Part shown: positions 18,128 through 28,747 of the stretch, piece by piece
Layout of the letters: the number at the start of each line of letters is the position of its first letter
Position numbering within the stretch: position 1 is the first letter of the stretch
Assembly (NCBI GenBank): GCA_041396045.1
Contig: JAWKZI010000016.1
Location: 1-64,000 of the forward strand
Source: SHZI01 sp041396045
GTDB lineage: Bacteria; Pseudomonadota; Gammaproteobacteria; Steroidobacterales; GCA-2729495
Direction: 5' to 3'
DNA length: 64,000 bases
Notes under the pieces: model-generated
What the model saw: only the letters and a program-made list of their open reading frames with translations
Databases searched by the model: none
What the model was told of the DNA's origin: nothing
Position numbers and translations under genes: made by a program

Positions 18128-19030
18128 TCACTCAGCGGACGACGTCAGTTCAACCAGTTCCAGCCACTCGCCGGCCGGTCCGACCGTGACCGCAGCTTTG
18201 CGGCCGCTGTAGGGAAACTCTGCGATTTGCCGTGGCGGCGCTCGCCACGGCAGCTTGAAGTCGTCGAGGTCGTCCACACCGAAAGTCACCATCGCGATGC
18301 CGGGTGGTGCGCTGCCGGTGGGGACGGTCCGGGCCGTAGCCGGCGTTGGGTACTCATCCAGTTCTATCTGGAACTCGGAAGGCATGGGTGCGAGTGCCAG
18401 CGCGTACTTTGTCTCTGACGGCAGCTTGAGTGCATTCGACAACACGCCTATCTGCCAATTGCTGGCACTGGTGACGGGCAAGCCAAGCTGGTTTCGGTAG
18501 TAGTCCTGCATGGCAGGCATCGACGGGCCACCGACCACCATGATGAATACACGGTCCACGGGCGTAGCGGCTGCCGAAATCGGGATGTTCATGCCGGAAG
18601 GAATGACCCGGGTGAAATACAGAAGTTCGCCGGCAGGGCCCAGCGCCTGCATGGCTCGCGGTGCATTGGGAGCCTGCCAGAGATCTTTGGGTGGACCGAC
18701 GACCTCGAAGGCACTGTCCTTGAACTGTCGGACAAGTGCATCGGGGTCCTCAACGACATTCTCAATTGCGTTCCAGCCCCAGGTCGTTCCTGCTGCCGGT
18801 GTTTTTGCCGTCACGTCTTCGACAAAGCGGAGATAAACCGGTTTGCCACTTGCGGGCTGAAGAATCACAAAGGGATGCCCGCGCAGTTCGTCAGCGCCCC
18901 ACAGCGACGATTGCTCTGCAGGGACCACACCACGATGGACGGCGCTGTAGCCCAATTCCTGTGTATACGGTCCCTCGATTGCTGCCAGATGGTTAACGAT
19001 CAAGGTCACGGCAACTATGGTTTTCAACAT
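18128..19030 (-). CDS. VOC (glyoxalase/bleomycin-resistance fold) protein, probably exported or anchored
   Basis: The start at 19030, preceded by GAGG, gives 300 residues; the same frame is open much further upstream, but that stretch antisense to the MFS gene has no coding character. An N-terminal hydrophobic run (MLKTIVAVTLIVNHLAAIEG) may be a signal peptide or simply the first beta strand. Two VOC repeats follow: YLRFVEDV and WGWNAIENVVED in the first, DRVFIMVVGGPSMPAMQDYY and GIAMVTFGVDDLDDF with ELVEL in the second. VOC proteins are metal-dependent lyases, dioxygenases or binding proteins. The substrate is unknown. Confidence 0.72.
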   Translation of the reverse strand: MLKTIVAVTLIVNHLAAIEGPYTQELGYSAVHRGVVPAEQSSLWGADELRGHPFVILQPASGKPVYLRFVEDVTAKTPAAGTTWGWNAIENVVEDPDALVRQFKDSAFEVVGPPKDLWQAPNAPRAMQALGPAGELLYFTRVIPSGMNIPISAAATPVDRVFIMVVGGPSMPAMQDYYRNQLGLPVTSASNWQIGVLSNALKLPSETKYALALAPMPSEFQIELDEYPTPATARTVPTGSAPPGIAMVTFGVDDLDDFKLPWRAPPRQIAEFPYSGRKAAVTVGPAGEWLELVELTSSAE

Positions 19031-19177
19031 CTTGGTACCTCGTACGGGTGCCAGGGGCGAACCTGAAGCTGCTGATTCTAGCCTGCCCGGGCGCCAGTCC
19101 CCACCGGCTGACCGTTTCCTTGGGGAAGCATGCTGATTCCGGTATTGTGGGCGCCGCATCAAACAGGGCGCCAATCC

Positions 19178-20425
19178 ATGACGGTCAAAGACGGCAGCGG
19201 CTTGTACTACGGCTGGGTTATCGCCATATCGGCGGCGGTCATCCTGGTGGTAACCAACGGCATGACGCTGGGTGGTTTGAGCGTCTTCGACCGACCGCTG
19301 CTCGATGCGCTGAAGGAGGCCACTGGTGGTCCCATCAGTCTGGGCGACTTCAAGTTCCGGGACGCGATCACTCTGGTGGTCAGTGGACTCATGGCGCCAC
19401 TGGCGGGTGCTGCTGCCGACCGCTTTGGCGTGCGCCCGTTGATGGTGGTTGGCGCACTGTTGTTGTCGGCCGGTTACTTTCTTTACGCAACCGTCGACAG
19501 CCTGAGCAACATCTACGCCATCCACGTGCTGTTTGCCTCGGCACTTGCCTCCTGTGGTCTGGTGGTCAATGTGATCCTGGTGTCGCGCTGGTTCATCAAG
19601 GACCGGGGCCTGGCCCTGGGCATTGCGCTGGCAGGCACCAGCCTGGGCAACGGCACGCTGCCGCCGCTCAATGCGCTGCTGATGGAGGCGGTCGGCTGGC
19701 AATCTGCATTCCGATGGATCAGCCTGTTGCCGCTGTTGCTGATTCCGCTAATTTTGTTCGTCATCCGGGAACATCCCGCCAATCTGGATCGGCAAATGCC
19801 GGTGGCGAAAGCAAATGGCGATGCACCGTCACCAATCATGAGCCTGACGCTGGGCATGGCGGTTCGCACCGTAAATTTCTGGATCCTGGCCCTGATAGCG
19901 ATGTTCACCTTCTTTGCGATCATCGGTACCACGGCCCACCTGAATCTCTTCATGCTCGGTCATGGCTTCGATCAGACGGAAGCGGGATTGAGCTACAGCG
20001 TGCTGTTCTACCTGGGATTGATTGGCAAGCTCACCAGCGGCTTTCTGGCAGACAGGCTTGGGCGTCGCCGCATTTTCGTCGGCACGTTGCTCATCATGGT
20101 TCTCGGCGTCGGGATGATGGCGCTGGCGGGGATCGAGACCATATGGGTCGCACTGGTGTGCTTTGGCCTCGGCTGGGGCGGTCTGTATACCCTGCTGCAG
20201 CTGCTGGCAGCCGATTACTTCGGCCCGCGGCACCTGGGCAAGATCCTGGGCGTCATCACCGTTCTGGATACAATGGGCGGCGGCCTGGGACCACCGGTAA
20301 TCGGCGCGATCTTTGACCGCACGGGATCCTACGATCAGGCTTACCTCCTGATTACAGGCCTCGTTATGGCTGCTTTGCTGCTGGCGACACAGTTCCGATT
20401 GAACCGACCAGTACCGGCTGCCTGA
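19178..20425 (+). CDS. MFS transporter (monocarboxylate/oxalate-formate antiporter-like)
   Basis: The 415-residue protein has twelve predicted helices. YYGWVIAISAAVILVVTNG at the start and APLAGAAADRFGVRPLMVVG near residue 72 are typical of the MCT/OFA group, which exchanges or symports monocarboxylates. ADRLGRRRIFVGTL near residue 290 is the corresponding second-half loop. The start was set at ATG 19178; the frame opens 16 codons earlier without a better site. It is followed 24 bp downstream by an aminotransferase, so uptake of an organic or keto acid for transamination is conceivable but unproven. Confidence 0.88.
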   Translation: MTVKDGSGLYYGWVIAISAAVILVVTNGMTLGGLSVFDRPLLDALKEATGGPISLGDFKFRDAITLVVSGLMAPLAGAAADRFGVRPLMVVGALLLSAGYFLYATVDSLSNIYAIHVLFASALASCGLVVNVILVSRWFIKDRGLALGIALAGTSLGNGTLPPLNALLMEAVGWQSAFRWISLLPLLLIPLILFVIREHPANLDRQMPVAKANGDAPSPIMSLTLGMAVRTVNFWILALIAMFTFFAIIGTTAHLNLFMLGHGFDQTEAGLSYSVLFYLGLIGKLTSGFLADRLGRRRIFVGTLLIMVLGVGMMALAGIETIWVALVCFGLGWGGLYTLLQLLAADYFGPRHLGKILGVITVLDTMGGGLGPPVIGAIFDRTGSYDQAYLLITGLVMAALLLATQFRLNRPVPAA

Positions 20426-20449
20426 AGGACATTTCACCGAGGACCGGCG

Positions 20450-21679
20450 ATGCAGACCAACTTCAAACCCAGTGATGCGCTAGGTGGCGTGCGCTATGAA
20501 ATCCGGGGCCGACTGGCCAACCGTGCCCACGAAATGGAAAAGCGCGGCTACGAAATTATCTCGCTGAATATCGGTAACCCGGGGCGTTTCGGTTTCCGGG
20601 CTCCTGAAACCATGCGGCTCGCGATGATCGAGAATCTCGGCAGCGCCGAGGGCTACTGTCACCAGAAGGGTATTTTTCCGGCTCGCGAGGCCGTAGTCAT
20701 GCAGCAGCAGTCGCGCGGTGTACTCGGGGTGACGGCTGACGACGTCTTTATCGGCAACGGCGTCAGCGAATTGATCGACCTTTCACTGCGTGCGCTGCTG
20801 GACCCGGGCGACGAGATTCTGATCCCCAGTCCCGATTATCCGCTGTGGACCGCCAGTGTTACCTTGAACCACGGCAAGCCCGTGCATTATCCCTGTCGGC
20901 CCGACGCTGGCTATCAGCCGGATATCGATGCAATCGCGAGTCTGATCACGCCGCGTACCCGCGGCATTGTCGTCATCAACCCGAACAACCCAACCGGGGC
21001 TGTTTACTCGGAAGAAACACTGCGTGCCATCGTTGCCATCGCGGAAAAGCATCAGCTGATCATATTCAGCGACGAGATTTACGATCACATGACCTACGAC
21101 GGGGCCACGTTCGTGCCGCTGGCAACGCTGGTTGAAAACACCTTGTGCGCCACCTTCAGCGGACTGTCCAAGGTCTACAGAGCCTGCGGCTACCGGGTGG
21201 GATGGATCTCCTTCAGTGGCACACGGGAGAATGCCGCGGAATACATGCAGGCCATGGATCTGCTGGCATCGCTCCGACTGTGCAGCAATGTGCCGGGGCA
21301 GTGGGCCGTACAAACGGCGCTGGGCGGTTATCAGAGCATGCTCGAACTGATCAGGCCGGGCGGGCGACTCTATGAGTCGCGCCGCGTCATTCTCGATTCC
21401 GTAGCAGCCAGCCCATATCTGCATGTAGTTGAGCCCGCCGGCGCCATGTATGCATTCATCGGCGTAGACAAAGCGCAGTTTCCGAAATTTGATGATCAGG
21501 CGTTTGCCCTGGACCTTCTGGAAAAGAAGCATGTCCTGGTCGCACCGGGTACCAGCTTCAATACGCGCGACAACAACTATTTCCGCATAACCAATCTGCC
21601 GGATGCCGAGACGCTACGCGAGGTCTTTACCCGGCTTCAACAGTTGCTGGAAAGTCATGCCGCCGAACGGGCGGCCTAG
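20450..21679 (+). CDS. PLP-dependent aminotransferase (class I/II, AlaA-like)
   Basis: The 409-residue protein is a fold-type I aminotransferase. NPNNPTGAVYS near residue 180, FSDEIYDHMTYDG near residue 205 and the PLP lysine Lys241 in SGLSKVYRACGYR are conserved, and RITNLPD near the C-terminus has the substrate-carboxylate arginine. The pattern VYRACGYRVGW matches the AlaA group that makes alanine from pyruvate and glutamate. GAGGAC lies upstream. The last 23 bases overlap the next gene, the AddB-like nuclease. Assignment to alanine rather than a related 2-oxo acid is by family similarity. Confidence 0.88.
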   Translation: MQTNFKPSDALGGVRYEIRGRLANRAHEMEKRGYEIISLNIGNPGRFGFRAPETMRLAMIENLGSAEGYCHQKGIFPAREAVVMQQQSRGVLGVTADDVFIGNGVSELIDLSLRALLDPGDEILIPSPDYPLWTASVTLNHGKPVHYPCRPDAGYQPDIDAIASLITPRTRGIVVINPNNPTGAVYSEETLRAIVAIAEKHQLIIFSDEIYDHMTYDGATFVPLATLVENTLCATFSGLSKVYRACGYRVGWISFSGTRENAAEYMQAMDLLASLRLCSNVPGQWAVQTALGGYQSMLELIRPGGRLYESRRVILDSVAASPYLHVVEPAGAMYAFIGVDKAQFPKFDDQAFALDLLEKKHVLVAPGTSFNTRDNNYFRITNLPDAETLREVFTRLQQLLESHAAERAA

Positions 21680-24458
21680 TCCAGAACTGGCAGTCGCGCA
21701 AGCCGAAGAACTTCTGGCGCGCGGGTGCTCGCTGCTCACGGCGACGCGCCGACTCGCCCGTCAGATTCGCCAGAACCACGATCAAGCCCGAGCCGACAGC
21801 GGCGAGCTTGCCTGGCTGTCTGCCGACGCTTTGCCGCTGGATGCCTGGCTGCGGCGAACCTGGGAGTGGCTGGTTGTGCACAACGACCCGCTGGCCCACA
21901 GTCAATTGCCGAAGGGTCGATTGCTGACAGGTCGGCTGCTCACGGAAGACGAGTGCCGCATGGTCTGGGACCGGGTGCTCGCCGATGCTGCAGATCTGCC
22001 ACACGCCGCACTGATCGCACCACTGGCTGCAGCGGGCTGGCGTCTGTGCCAGCTGTGGGGGATTACTGCAGCAGACTTGCACATGTCTGCCGACACCGAT
22101 GATGCCCGAGCCTTTGCCGGCTGGGTAAGTGCCTACAACAATGTTCTTGCAGAACGGAACTGGATTGACAGCACGACACTGCTAACCGTGCTCCCGACCG
22201 TGCTGGACGACTCCGGCTCCATGGCCGGAATCATTGCCGGGCAGGAAATTGGCATGGCCGGCTTTGTGCCCTGGACGCCTGCAGTGGACGCGCTCGCCGC
22301 CGCCCTTGAGCGCCATGACGTCACTGTACGCACGGTCGCTCCAACGCCGTGTGATTCCAGCTCGCGGATAGTGCTTGCCCGTGATGATGTAGACGAACTG
22401 GCCCGAGCCTTTCGCTGGGCCGCTGAACTCAAAAAACAACGCCCCGGAGCAACGGTGGCGATCGTGCTTGGCAATCTGGAACTACAGGCTGCGGAAGCAC
22501 GCCGGGTTGGAATGAACGTGCTGGCACCAGGCTGGCAACTACGCGAACCGGCGGCCAGGCCTGTGGCGCTGGCCGCTGGCCGGCAACTGACTGATTACCC
22601 GGTTGTGGCTACCGCACTCGCGCAGCTCAGGCTGTTCACGGCAACATCGAGCTTCGAAGAAGCGAGTCACCTGCTGCGCTCACCGTACATTACCGGTGCA
22701 GTGACCGAACGGTCGGCCCGCGCCGCCGCGGAACTGAAGCTACGCGAGTACCCGCTTGAGCCGATCAGCGTTATCGCGCTGCTGCCGGTTTTGCGCGAAC
22801 GAGCGCCGGTCATTGGCCAGCGATGGGCAACGACCAGCGCAATGGTCGACGTCGTACGAGATCGCAGACTGTTGCCCAACACTTGGGCCGGTCACTTCAG
22901 TGACTGGCTTGCGGCAGCCGGATGGCCCGGCGACCGTAGTCTGGACAGTGTGGAGCATCAAGCTGCCGAAGCATGGCAAATGCTGCTGTCCAGCTTTGCC
23001 GCCATGGACGAAGTCGCCGGCCAGATCTCCCTCCGGGCTGCACTGGGGGTCCTCGCGCGGCAAGCACATGACCGGGCTTTCGAACCTGAAAGTGCCGCGG
23101 GCGCAGTCCAGGTACTGAGCCTCAAGGAAGCCGGCGGACAGTCCTTTGACGGATTGTGGATTGCAGGTCTTACGGCTGATCGGTGGCCCGCGCCCGCGCG
23201 GCCGCATCCGCTGGTGCCGTTGCGACTACAACGCGCCGCTGGAATACCGGAGGCTGCGGCAGGTACTCAGGAAAGTTTGCTGCGTCAACGGCTGGCACAA
23301 CTGACTGCCGCAGCCGGCGAGGTGATCTTGAGCTGGCCGGCAGAGCGGGATGGGGTCACCCAGCTTCCCAGCCCTTTCCTGAACGACAAAACGATTGTGG
23401 GCGCTGTGTCAGATGAGCGTGACGTTGAGCCGATTGGTGACAGCCACCCGTTACGCGACGCTATTGCTGCACAGAACACGGCGTCTGAGGCAATAGTCGA
23501 AACGGTAGCGGATGATCCGCCACCGCTACATTCAAATACGGATGCCAACACCGGCGACCAGGCGTACGGCCATGCCACTTTCAAGGTGTCTGGCGGATCA
23601 CGAGTACTGGTGCTGCAGGCCGTATGTCCGGCACGTGCCTTCATTGAATTCCGGCTAAACGGCCAGGAACTGCGAGCGCCGGCGCGTCCCCTGGATCCGG
23701 CCACACGCGGGCGCATCCTGCACCGGTTGCTCGAGAAAATGTACCGGTTGGAAGCTTGCCGTTCAGGTCTGGGAAAACTGGATACAGAAGAACTGCATCA
23801 ACATTACGTGAAGGTCGTGGCAAAGGTACTCGACGAGTTCCTGCCACCCGGCAATCTGTTCTGTGCGCAACTGCGGCCGCTGGAAATTGAACGACTCTGG
23901 ACCCAGCTGCAGGCTCTGCGTGAGCTCGACGCGAGCCGCCCGGACTTTCAGGTCGAGACAGAAGTTCGGCGAGAGATCGATGTCGGCACCCTGGGGTTGA
24001 GTTTAAGGCTGGATCGTATCGACCATCTGGATGAAGGCGGTGATCTGGTCATCGACTACAAGACCGGCGAGTTCAAGCCGGCGGGCTGGAAGAAGGGCCG
24101 CCTGCAGGATAGTCAATTGCCATTGTATGCACTCAGCGAAAATGCGCGCGGGGTCGCTGTTGTGCAGATTCTGCCACTGGGTGCGAAACTCGTTGGAGTC
24201 GGCGACCCGGCCCTTTCAGTTCCCGGTGTGAAACACGCTCAGGATTTTTTCAAGGCTGAGCAACTGGATTGGCCCGCGGTGCTTGCGCGATGGCAACGGC
24301 AACTTCACGAACTGGCTGCAGAATTCTCCGCTGGTGATTTTCGGGTGAATCCTGCCGATCGGACCCACGCCACCGGTCAGTTCGTCAGCATGACGCGCAT
24401 TTTCGAATTCACAACCGGCAATGACGAATCCGGCATATTGGTGGAGGAGGGCGAGTGA
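21657..24458 (+). CDS. AddB-like DNA repair protein with PD-(D/E)XK nuclease domain
   Basis: The start at 21657 gives 933 residues. The N-terminal two thirds resemble an inactivated UvrD-type helicase as in AddB, and the C-terminus holds a PD-(D/E)XK nuclease: GRILHRLLEKMY near residue 687, LRLDRIDHLDEGGDLVIDYKTG around residue 800, and QDSQLPLYAL with the conserved Gln. No iron-sulfur cysteines were noticed around this domain. The gene overlaps the AddA-like helicase start by four bases, so the two should form one complex that resects double-strand DNA ends, a stand-in for RecBCD in many gammaproteobacteria. Confidence 0.87.
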   Translation: MPPNGRPSPELAVAQAEELLARGCSLLTATRRLARQIRQNHDQARADSGELAWLSADALPLDAWLRRTWEWLVVHNDPLAHSQLPKGRLLTGRLLTEDECRMVWDRVLADAADLPHAALIAPLAAAGWRLCQLWGITAADLHMSADTDDARAFAGWVSAYNNVLAERNWIDSTTLLTVLPTVLDDSGSMAGIIAGQEIGMAGFVPWTPAVDALAAALERHDVTVRTVAPTPCDSSSRIVLARDDVDELARAFRWAAELKKQRPGATVAIVLGNLELQAAEARRVGMNVLAPGWQLREPAARPVALAAGRQLTDYPVVATALAQLRLFTATSSFEEASHLLRSPYITGAVTERSARAAAELKLREYPLEPISVIALLPVLRERAPVIGQRWATTSAMVDVVRDRRLLPNTWAGHFSDWLAAAGWPGDRSLDSVEHQAAEAWQMLLSSFAAMDEVAGQISLRAALGVLARQAHDRAFEPESAAGAVQVLSLKEAGGQSFDGLWIAGLTADRWPAPARPHPLVPLRLQRAAGIPEAAAGTQESLLRQRLAQLTAAAGEVILSWPAERDGVTQLPSPFLNDKTIVGAVSDERDVEPIGDSHPLRDAIAAQNTASEAIVETVADDPPPLHSNTDANTGDQAYGHATFKVSGGSRVLVLQAVCPARAFIEFRLNGQELRAPARPLDPATRGRILHRLLEKMYRLEACRSGLGKLDTEELHQHYVKVVAKVLDEFLPPGNLFCAQLRPLEIERLWTQLQALRELDASRPDFQVETEVRREIDVGTLGLSLRLDRIDHLDEGGDLVIDYKTGEFKPAGWKKGRLQDSQLPLYALSENARGVAVVQILPLGAKLVGVGDPALSVPGVKHAQDFFKAEQLDWPAVLARWQRQLHELAAEFSAGDFRVNPADRTHATGQFVSMTRIFEFTTGNDESGILVEEGE

Positions 24459-27400
24459 GTTTCGCCACGCCGCCGGATGCCGCTGAGCGGGCGAAAGCCC
24501 TGGATACAACCCGCTCGTTCCTGATTCAGGCACCAGCCGGCGCTGGCAAGACCGAACTGCTGGTGCGCCGTTACCTCGCGCTGCTGGCTCAAGCCACTGA
24601 GCCCGAGGAAGTTCTCGCCGTCACGTTTACCAGAAAGGCCGCTGCAGAAATGCAGGAGCGGGTAATTCGGGCGCTCTCGACCAGCGAGCGGGATCTGGTC
24701 AATGCCGATACGGAGTTGCAGTCACTGGTGGCCGGGGTACGCCAGCGTGATGCAGAGCGCGGGTGGCGATTGACCGCCTGTCCGGCCCGACTGCGCATCA
24801 GCACAATCGATGCATTGAATGCAGCACTGGCGCGAAGTACACCCGTTGCCGCCGGCGGCAATGTAATGCGACCGATTGCAGCCGATTCCGAGCGGTTGTA
24901 CCGGCTGGCGGCACAAGCCAGTATCCAGCACCTTGCCGAGACCAGTGGCACTGGCGCGGCCGTTGCCAGCCTGCTTCGTCATCTGGACAACAATCCAGGC
25001 GTTGCCGAAAACCTGTTGGCCACGCTGCTTGCCCGTCGCGACCAGTGGCTGCCACTGGTCGGTGCTGCGGGTGACCGGCATGCCATGCGCCGGATTCTTG
25101 AACGGACGTTGGCGACAATTGTGGAAGCGGGTCTCGCTCGTGTCGAAGCGGCAATACCGCCGCCGCAGTTCGAGGCACTGAATGAAATCGCGCATGCGGC
25201 AGCGCTTAACCTGAAGGCGCCGCTGAAAAGCCCGGCAGGTAGCCAGCCCACGCTGACGGAGCGGCATGCCTGGTGGCAGTTCATGGCACGCCTGCTTCTG
25301 ACGCAGAATTGTCAATGGCGCAAAACCCTGAACAAGACCAATGGCTTTCCGCCCGATCAGAAGGATCTGAAAGCGCACGCCATGGCGCTACTCAATGAAC
25401 TGCAGAATTGTCCTGACTTGCTGGAAGCACTGTCATCCGTATGCCGGCTGCCGGCACCTGAATATCCGCCGGCACAGTGGCGGGCGTTGGAGGCATTGCT
25501 GATGCTGCTGCCCATCGCGGTCGCCGAGCTGAAGCTGATATTCGCGGCTGAAAATGCCACTGACTATACGGAAGTGGCGATGGAGGGCAGGGCAGCCCTT
25601 GGCAGTGCCCCTCTCGGTGATACAGGTCCCGGTGACACAGGTCCGGGTGATGATGCTCCGCCATCCGATCTGGCGTTGCGGCTCGACTGGCGACTGCAAC
25701 ACATTCTGCTCGATGAGTTCCAGGATACCTCGCGCGCGCAGTACGAGTTGTTGCAGGCCTTGACGCGTGGCTGGTCCCCCGGGGATGGCCGAACACTGTT
25801 TCTGGTTGGTGACCCCATGCAATCGATATACCGCTTCCGGCAAGCGGAGGTTGGCCTGTTTATCGACGTACGGGATAGCGGATTGCCTGATGTACAACTG
25901 GAGTTCCTGCGCTTGCGTGCCAACTTTCGTTCAGTGCCAGCGCTGATCGACTGGGTCAATGATTCCTTCGAGAAGATATTTCCCGCGCGGGACGAGGTCA
26001 TGAGCGGCGCAATTTCCTTTGCTTCCAGTGCGTCCACAAGAGACGCTACTGCGCAGGATGCACCAGCAGTGACACTGCACGACTGCAACTGGCAGGAGCC
26101 TGAAGCCGAAGCTGCAGCGGTACTGGAGGTCGTTCGGCACTCCCTCAAGGAGTGGCCAGGGCGCAGCATCGGTATTCTGGTGCGGGGTCGTGCGCACGCA
26201 AGGCACATCGTGCCGGCGCTGCGTGCCGCCGGAATCCCTCTGTCGGCCAATGAGCTGGTCTCCCTCGGCCAGTCAGTACTCACCAATGATCTGCTGTCGA
26301 TCGTGCGTGCCCTGGTGCATGCGGGTGATCGCCTGGCCTGGATGAGTGTGTTGCGGGCGCCCTGGTGCGGTCTGACGCTTGCCGACCTGACCATCCTCTG
26401 CACCCCGGCGCAACCGGGCGCAAACCGGGCCGACAGCCTCTGGGACCGGATCCAGACTGCGGGGGTCACCGTTCGGCTGAGTGCAGATGGCCAACAACGT
26501 CTGTCGCGCGTTGTAACGGCGTTCTCGGCAGGATTTGTGCGGCTTGGCCAGATACCTTTGCGTGATGTGGTTGAAGGCATCTGGCTGGAACTGGGCGGGC
26601 CAGCAGTCGCCGGCCTGGAACTCCCGCTGGCCGAACTGATTCTGGCCGAGATCGATCGCCATGATGTGGCGGGAGATTGCCCGACACGTTGCGACTCGCA
26701 CGCGCCGTGAACAATGCCCGCGGTTCGCTGCCCGACGCCATCGCGCGCGTACAGGTAATGACTATTCACAAGGCCAAGGGCCTGGAGTTCGACACGGTCA
26801 TTCTGCCTGGCCTGGGCCACACAGTGCGCGGTGAATCGCGACCAGCACTATTGTGGCAACAATTCCTGCAACCGGCATCTACGCCAAGTGGCATCGGACA
26901 CAGCCATCCCGATGAGCGGGCCGTGGTGCTGGCGCCGGTCAATCCCCGTGGTGATTCCACTGATCCCCTTTATGAGTGGCTCTGGGATCTGCGCCGTCAG
27001 CAGGATCTTTCGGAAAGTGACCGCCTGCTGTATGTGGCCACCACCCGAGCACGTGAAAGCCTGCACCTCTTTGGTCAGCTCAGTCCGCCGCGGGGAGCCA
27101 CGGCAACGTCGCCGGCAGACTCGCCAGCCGCCGGAAGTCTGCTGGAACGTTTGTGGCCCGTCGTCAGTCCCCACTGGCCAAGGGCCACGAATCCCGGCAC
27201 CAACCTGTCGCCGGCCTCATCGGAGAAAACTCCGAACGCTAGCTCGAATACTACGGAGCCCCACTGGCAACAGCCGCCACTGCGACGCCTCGCCAGCGGC
27301 TGGCGACCGGCCCGGCCCCCGGACAGCTTGCGACTGCCAGTGGCTGATGAGCCAGCATCGATGCGCGACCTGCTGATCTATGACTGGGCCAGTGCCTGGA

Positions 27401-27930
27401 CCCGCCACGCAGGCTCGGTCGCCCATCGTTTTCTGCAGCAGATCGCCACCGACGGTGCAGAACTCTATCCACCAGCACGAATCCAGGCATTGTCGCCGCA
27501 CATTCGCCAGCTGCTGTTGCGACAAGGTATTGCGATCGACGCGCTGGAGCAGGGTACCGAACGTGTGGTGCAGGTACTGACAATGGCCCTTGCCGATCAG
27601 CAAGGTGCCTGGCTGCTCGGGAACCAGTCAGATCCGCAAAACGAATGGGCAATTACCGTGCTCGTCAACAACCGCTTTCAGAGGCTGGTTATCGATCGCG
27701 CCTTTGTTGATCGCGAGGGCATACGCTGGATCGTTGACTACAAGACCGGTAGCCACGAAGGTGGCAACCGCGACGCTTTTATCGATTCGGAAGTTGCTCG
27801 CTATGCGCCCCAGTTGCTGGCCTATCGCGAGGCCGTGGCACGGCTTGAACAACGCGAAATCCGAACCGCGTTGTACTTCCCGTTGCTGCAACACCTGCAG
27901 CTCGTGAGTCCGGACGGCAGTCCTGCCTAG
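24455..27930 (+). pseudogene. AddA-like UvrD helicase/nuclease, interrupted by one frameshift
   Basis: Two overlapping frames (24455-26710 and 26677-27930) form a single protein of about 1158 residues. QAPAGAGKTELLVRRYL is Walker A, HILLDEFQDTSRAQY is motif II, LVGDPMQSIYRFRQAEVGLF motif III, MTIHKAKGLEFDTVILPGL motif V and LYVATTRARESLHLFG motif VI. A C-terminal nuclease follows with WIVDYKTG and YAPQLLAYREAV. The frame breaks at GGAGATTGCCC near 26675; one extra T would restore GDLPDTL. Everything else is conserved, so this may be a sequencing error in a working gene. A small repeat GDTGPGDTGPGDD near residue 390 lies just before motif II. Confidence 0.88.
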
Positions 27931-28739
27931 AACGTTCCGGCCAGCGACAAGGCATGCGTCCCGTCGGCCATTGCCGGTCCCAGCATGGTCAAGGCGTCCT
28001 GCAACTCTGACGGCGCGTTGGGCCGTGCACGAGCGGTACCCCGAATCTCGTACGCGCGGGGCGGCGTAATCGTGACCGTGCCATTGAGTTCCAGCGGTCC
28101 GCCGGCATCTTTGAGTTCGCCTGTCAGCGGCTTGCCGTCCGGCACATCGGGTGCATCAAAGCTCAGCGTGTAACTGCCGGGACGAAGCGGCGCACCGCGC
28201 GTCGCAACTGGCAACACCACACCGGCCATCTGCAGGGTGCCGATGGCAGCAGCAACACGGTTGTCGGCAATCACCAGCTTCTCAAACCGCGCACTGAGCT
28301 GGCTACCCGGATCGGCCGCAGCCGGCGCAATCCAGGCGATCGGCGCCGCACCTTCCAGATCACTCAGACGCAGGGTACCGCCGGGAGACCAGGCAATCGT
28401 CGTGTTCAGGAATCCATCCGGCAATTCAGACTGAATATCGGCAGCCAGGCGACCCAGCAACAATCGTGTGGGCTTGACCTGCCAGCGTACCGGCCCCAGG
28501 CCAAGCCGGCTTCCGCGATTCATGCCCTGCACCTGCTGATCCGGGCCAGGGTTGCCCAGTGTCAGATGTTCAATCTCGCCGTGCCATAGCGTACCAGTTA
28601 CGCCGGATACTATCCCCGCAGGCAGCCCAAGGAGCCCTACGACCACTCGAGCCGGGATCAGGACGATCAGTGATGCCAGCAAGGCAACAATACCGACTGC
28701 AAGGAACAGACGCGTGTGGTTCGAACTGCTATCGGACAT
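27927..28739 (-). CDS. gspN: Type II secretion system protein N
   Basis: The 270-residue protein has one N-terminal membrane helix (LAVGIVALLASLIVLIPARVV) and a periplasmic beta-rich domain. GLPAGIVSGVTGTLWHGEIE after the helix is typical of GspN, an accessory inner-membrane component of some T2SSs. It is the last gene of the gspGHIJKLMN run, starting 8 bp after gspM. Its stop codon overlaps the convergent addA-like stop by four bases at CTAG. Confidence 0.88.
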   Translation of the reverse strand: MSDSSSNHTRLFLAVGIVALLASLIVLIPARVVVGLLGLPAGIVSGVTGTLWHGEIEHLTLGNPGPDQQVQGMNRGSRLGLGPVRWQVKPTRLLLGRLAADIQSELPDGFLNTTIAWSPGGTLRLSDLEGAAPIAWIAPAAADPGSQLSARFEKLVIADNRVAAAIGTLQMAGVVLPVATRGAPLRPGSYTLSFDAPDVPDGKPLTGELKDAGGPLELNGTVTITPPRAYEIRGTARARPNAPSELQDALTMLGPAMADGTHALSLAGTF

Positions 28740-28747
28740 GCAGGGCC

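Noticed and set aside
19031..19702. Long minus-strand extension of the VOC gene (open to 19702)
   Set aside because: The stretch runs antisense to the MFS transporter, is rich in Gln, Arg and His with no domain, and there is a well-placed ATG with GAGG at 19030.
19048..20316. 422-residue plus-strand frame overlapping the MFS carrier in another frame
   Set aside because: Rich in Gly, Arg and His with no hydrophobic helices; the overlapping MFS frame has twelve clear helices.
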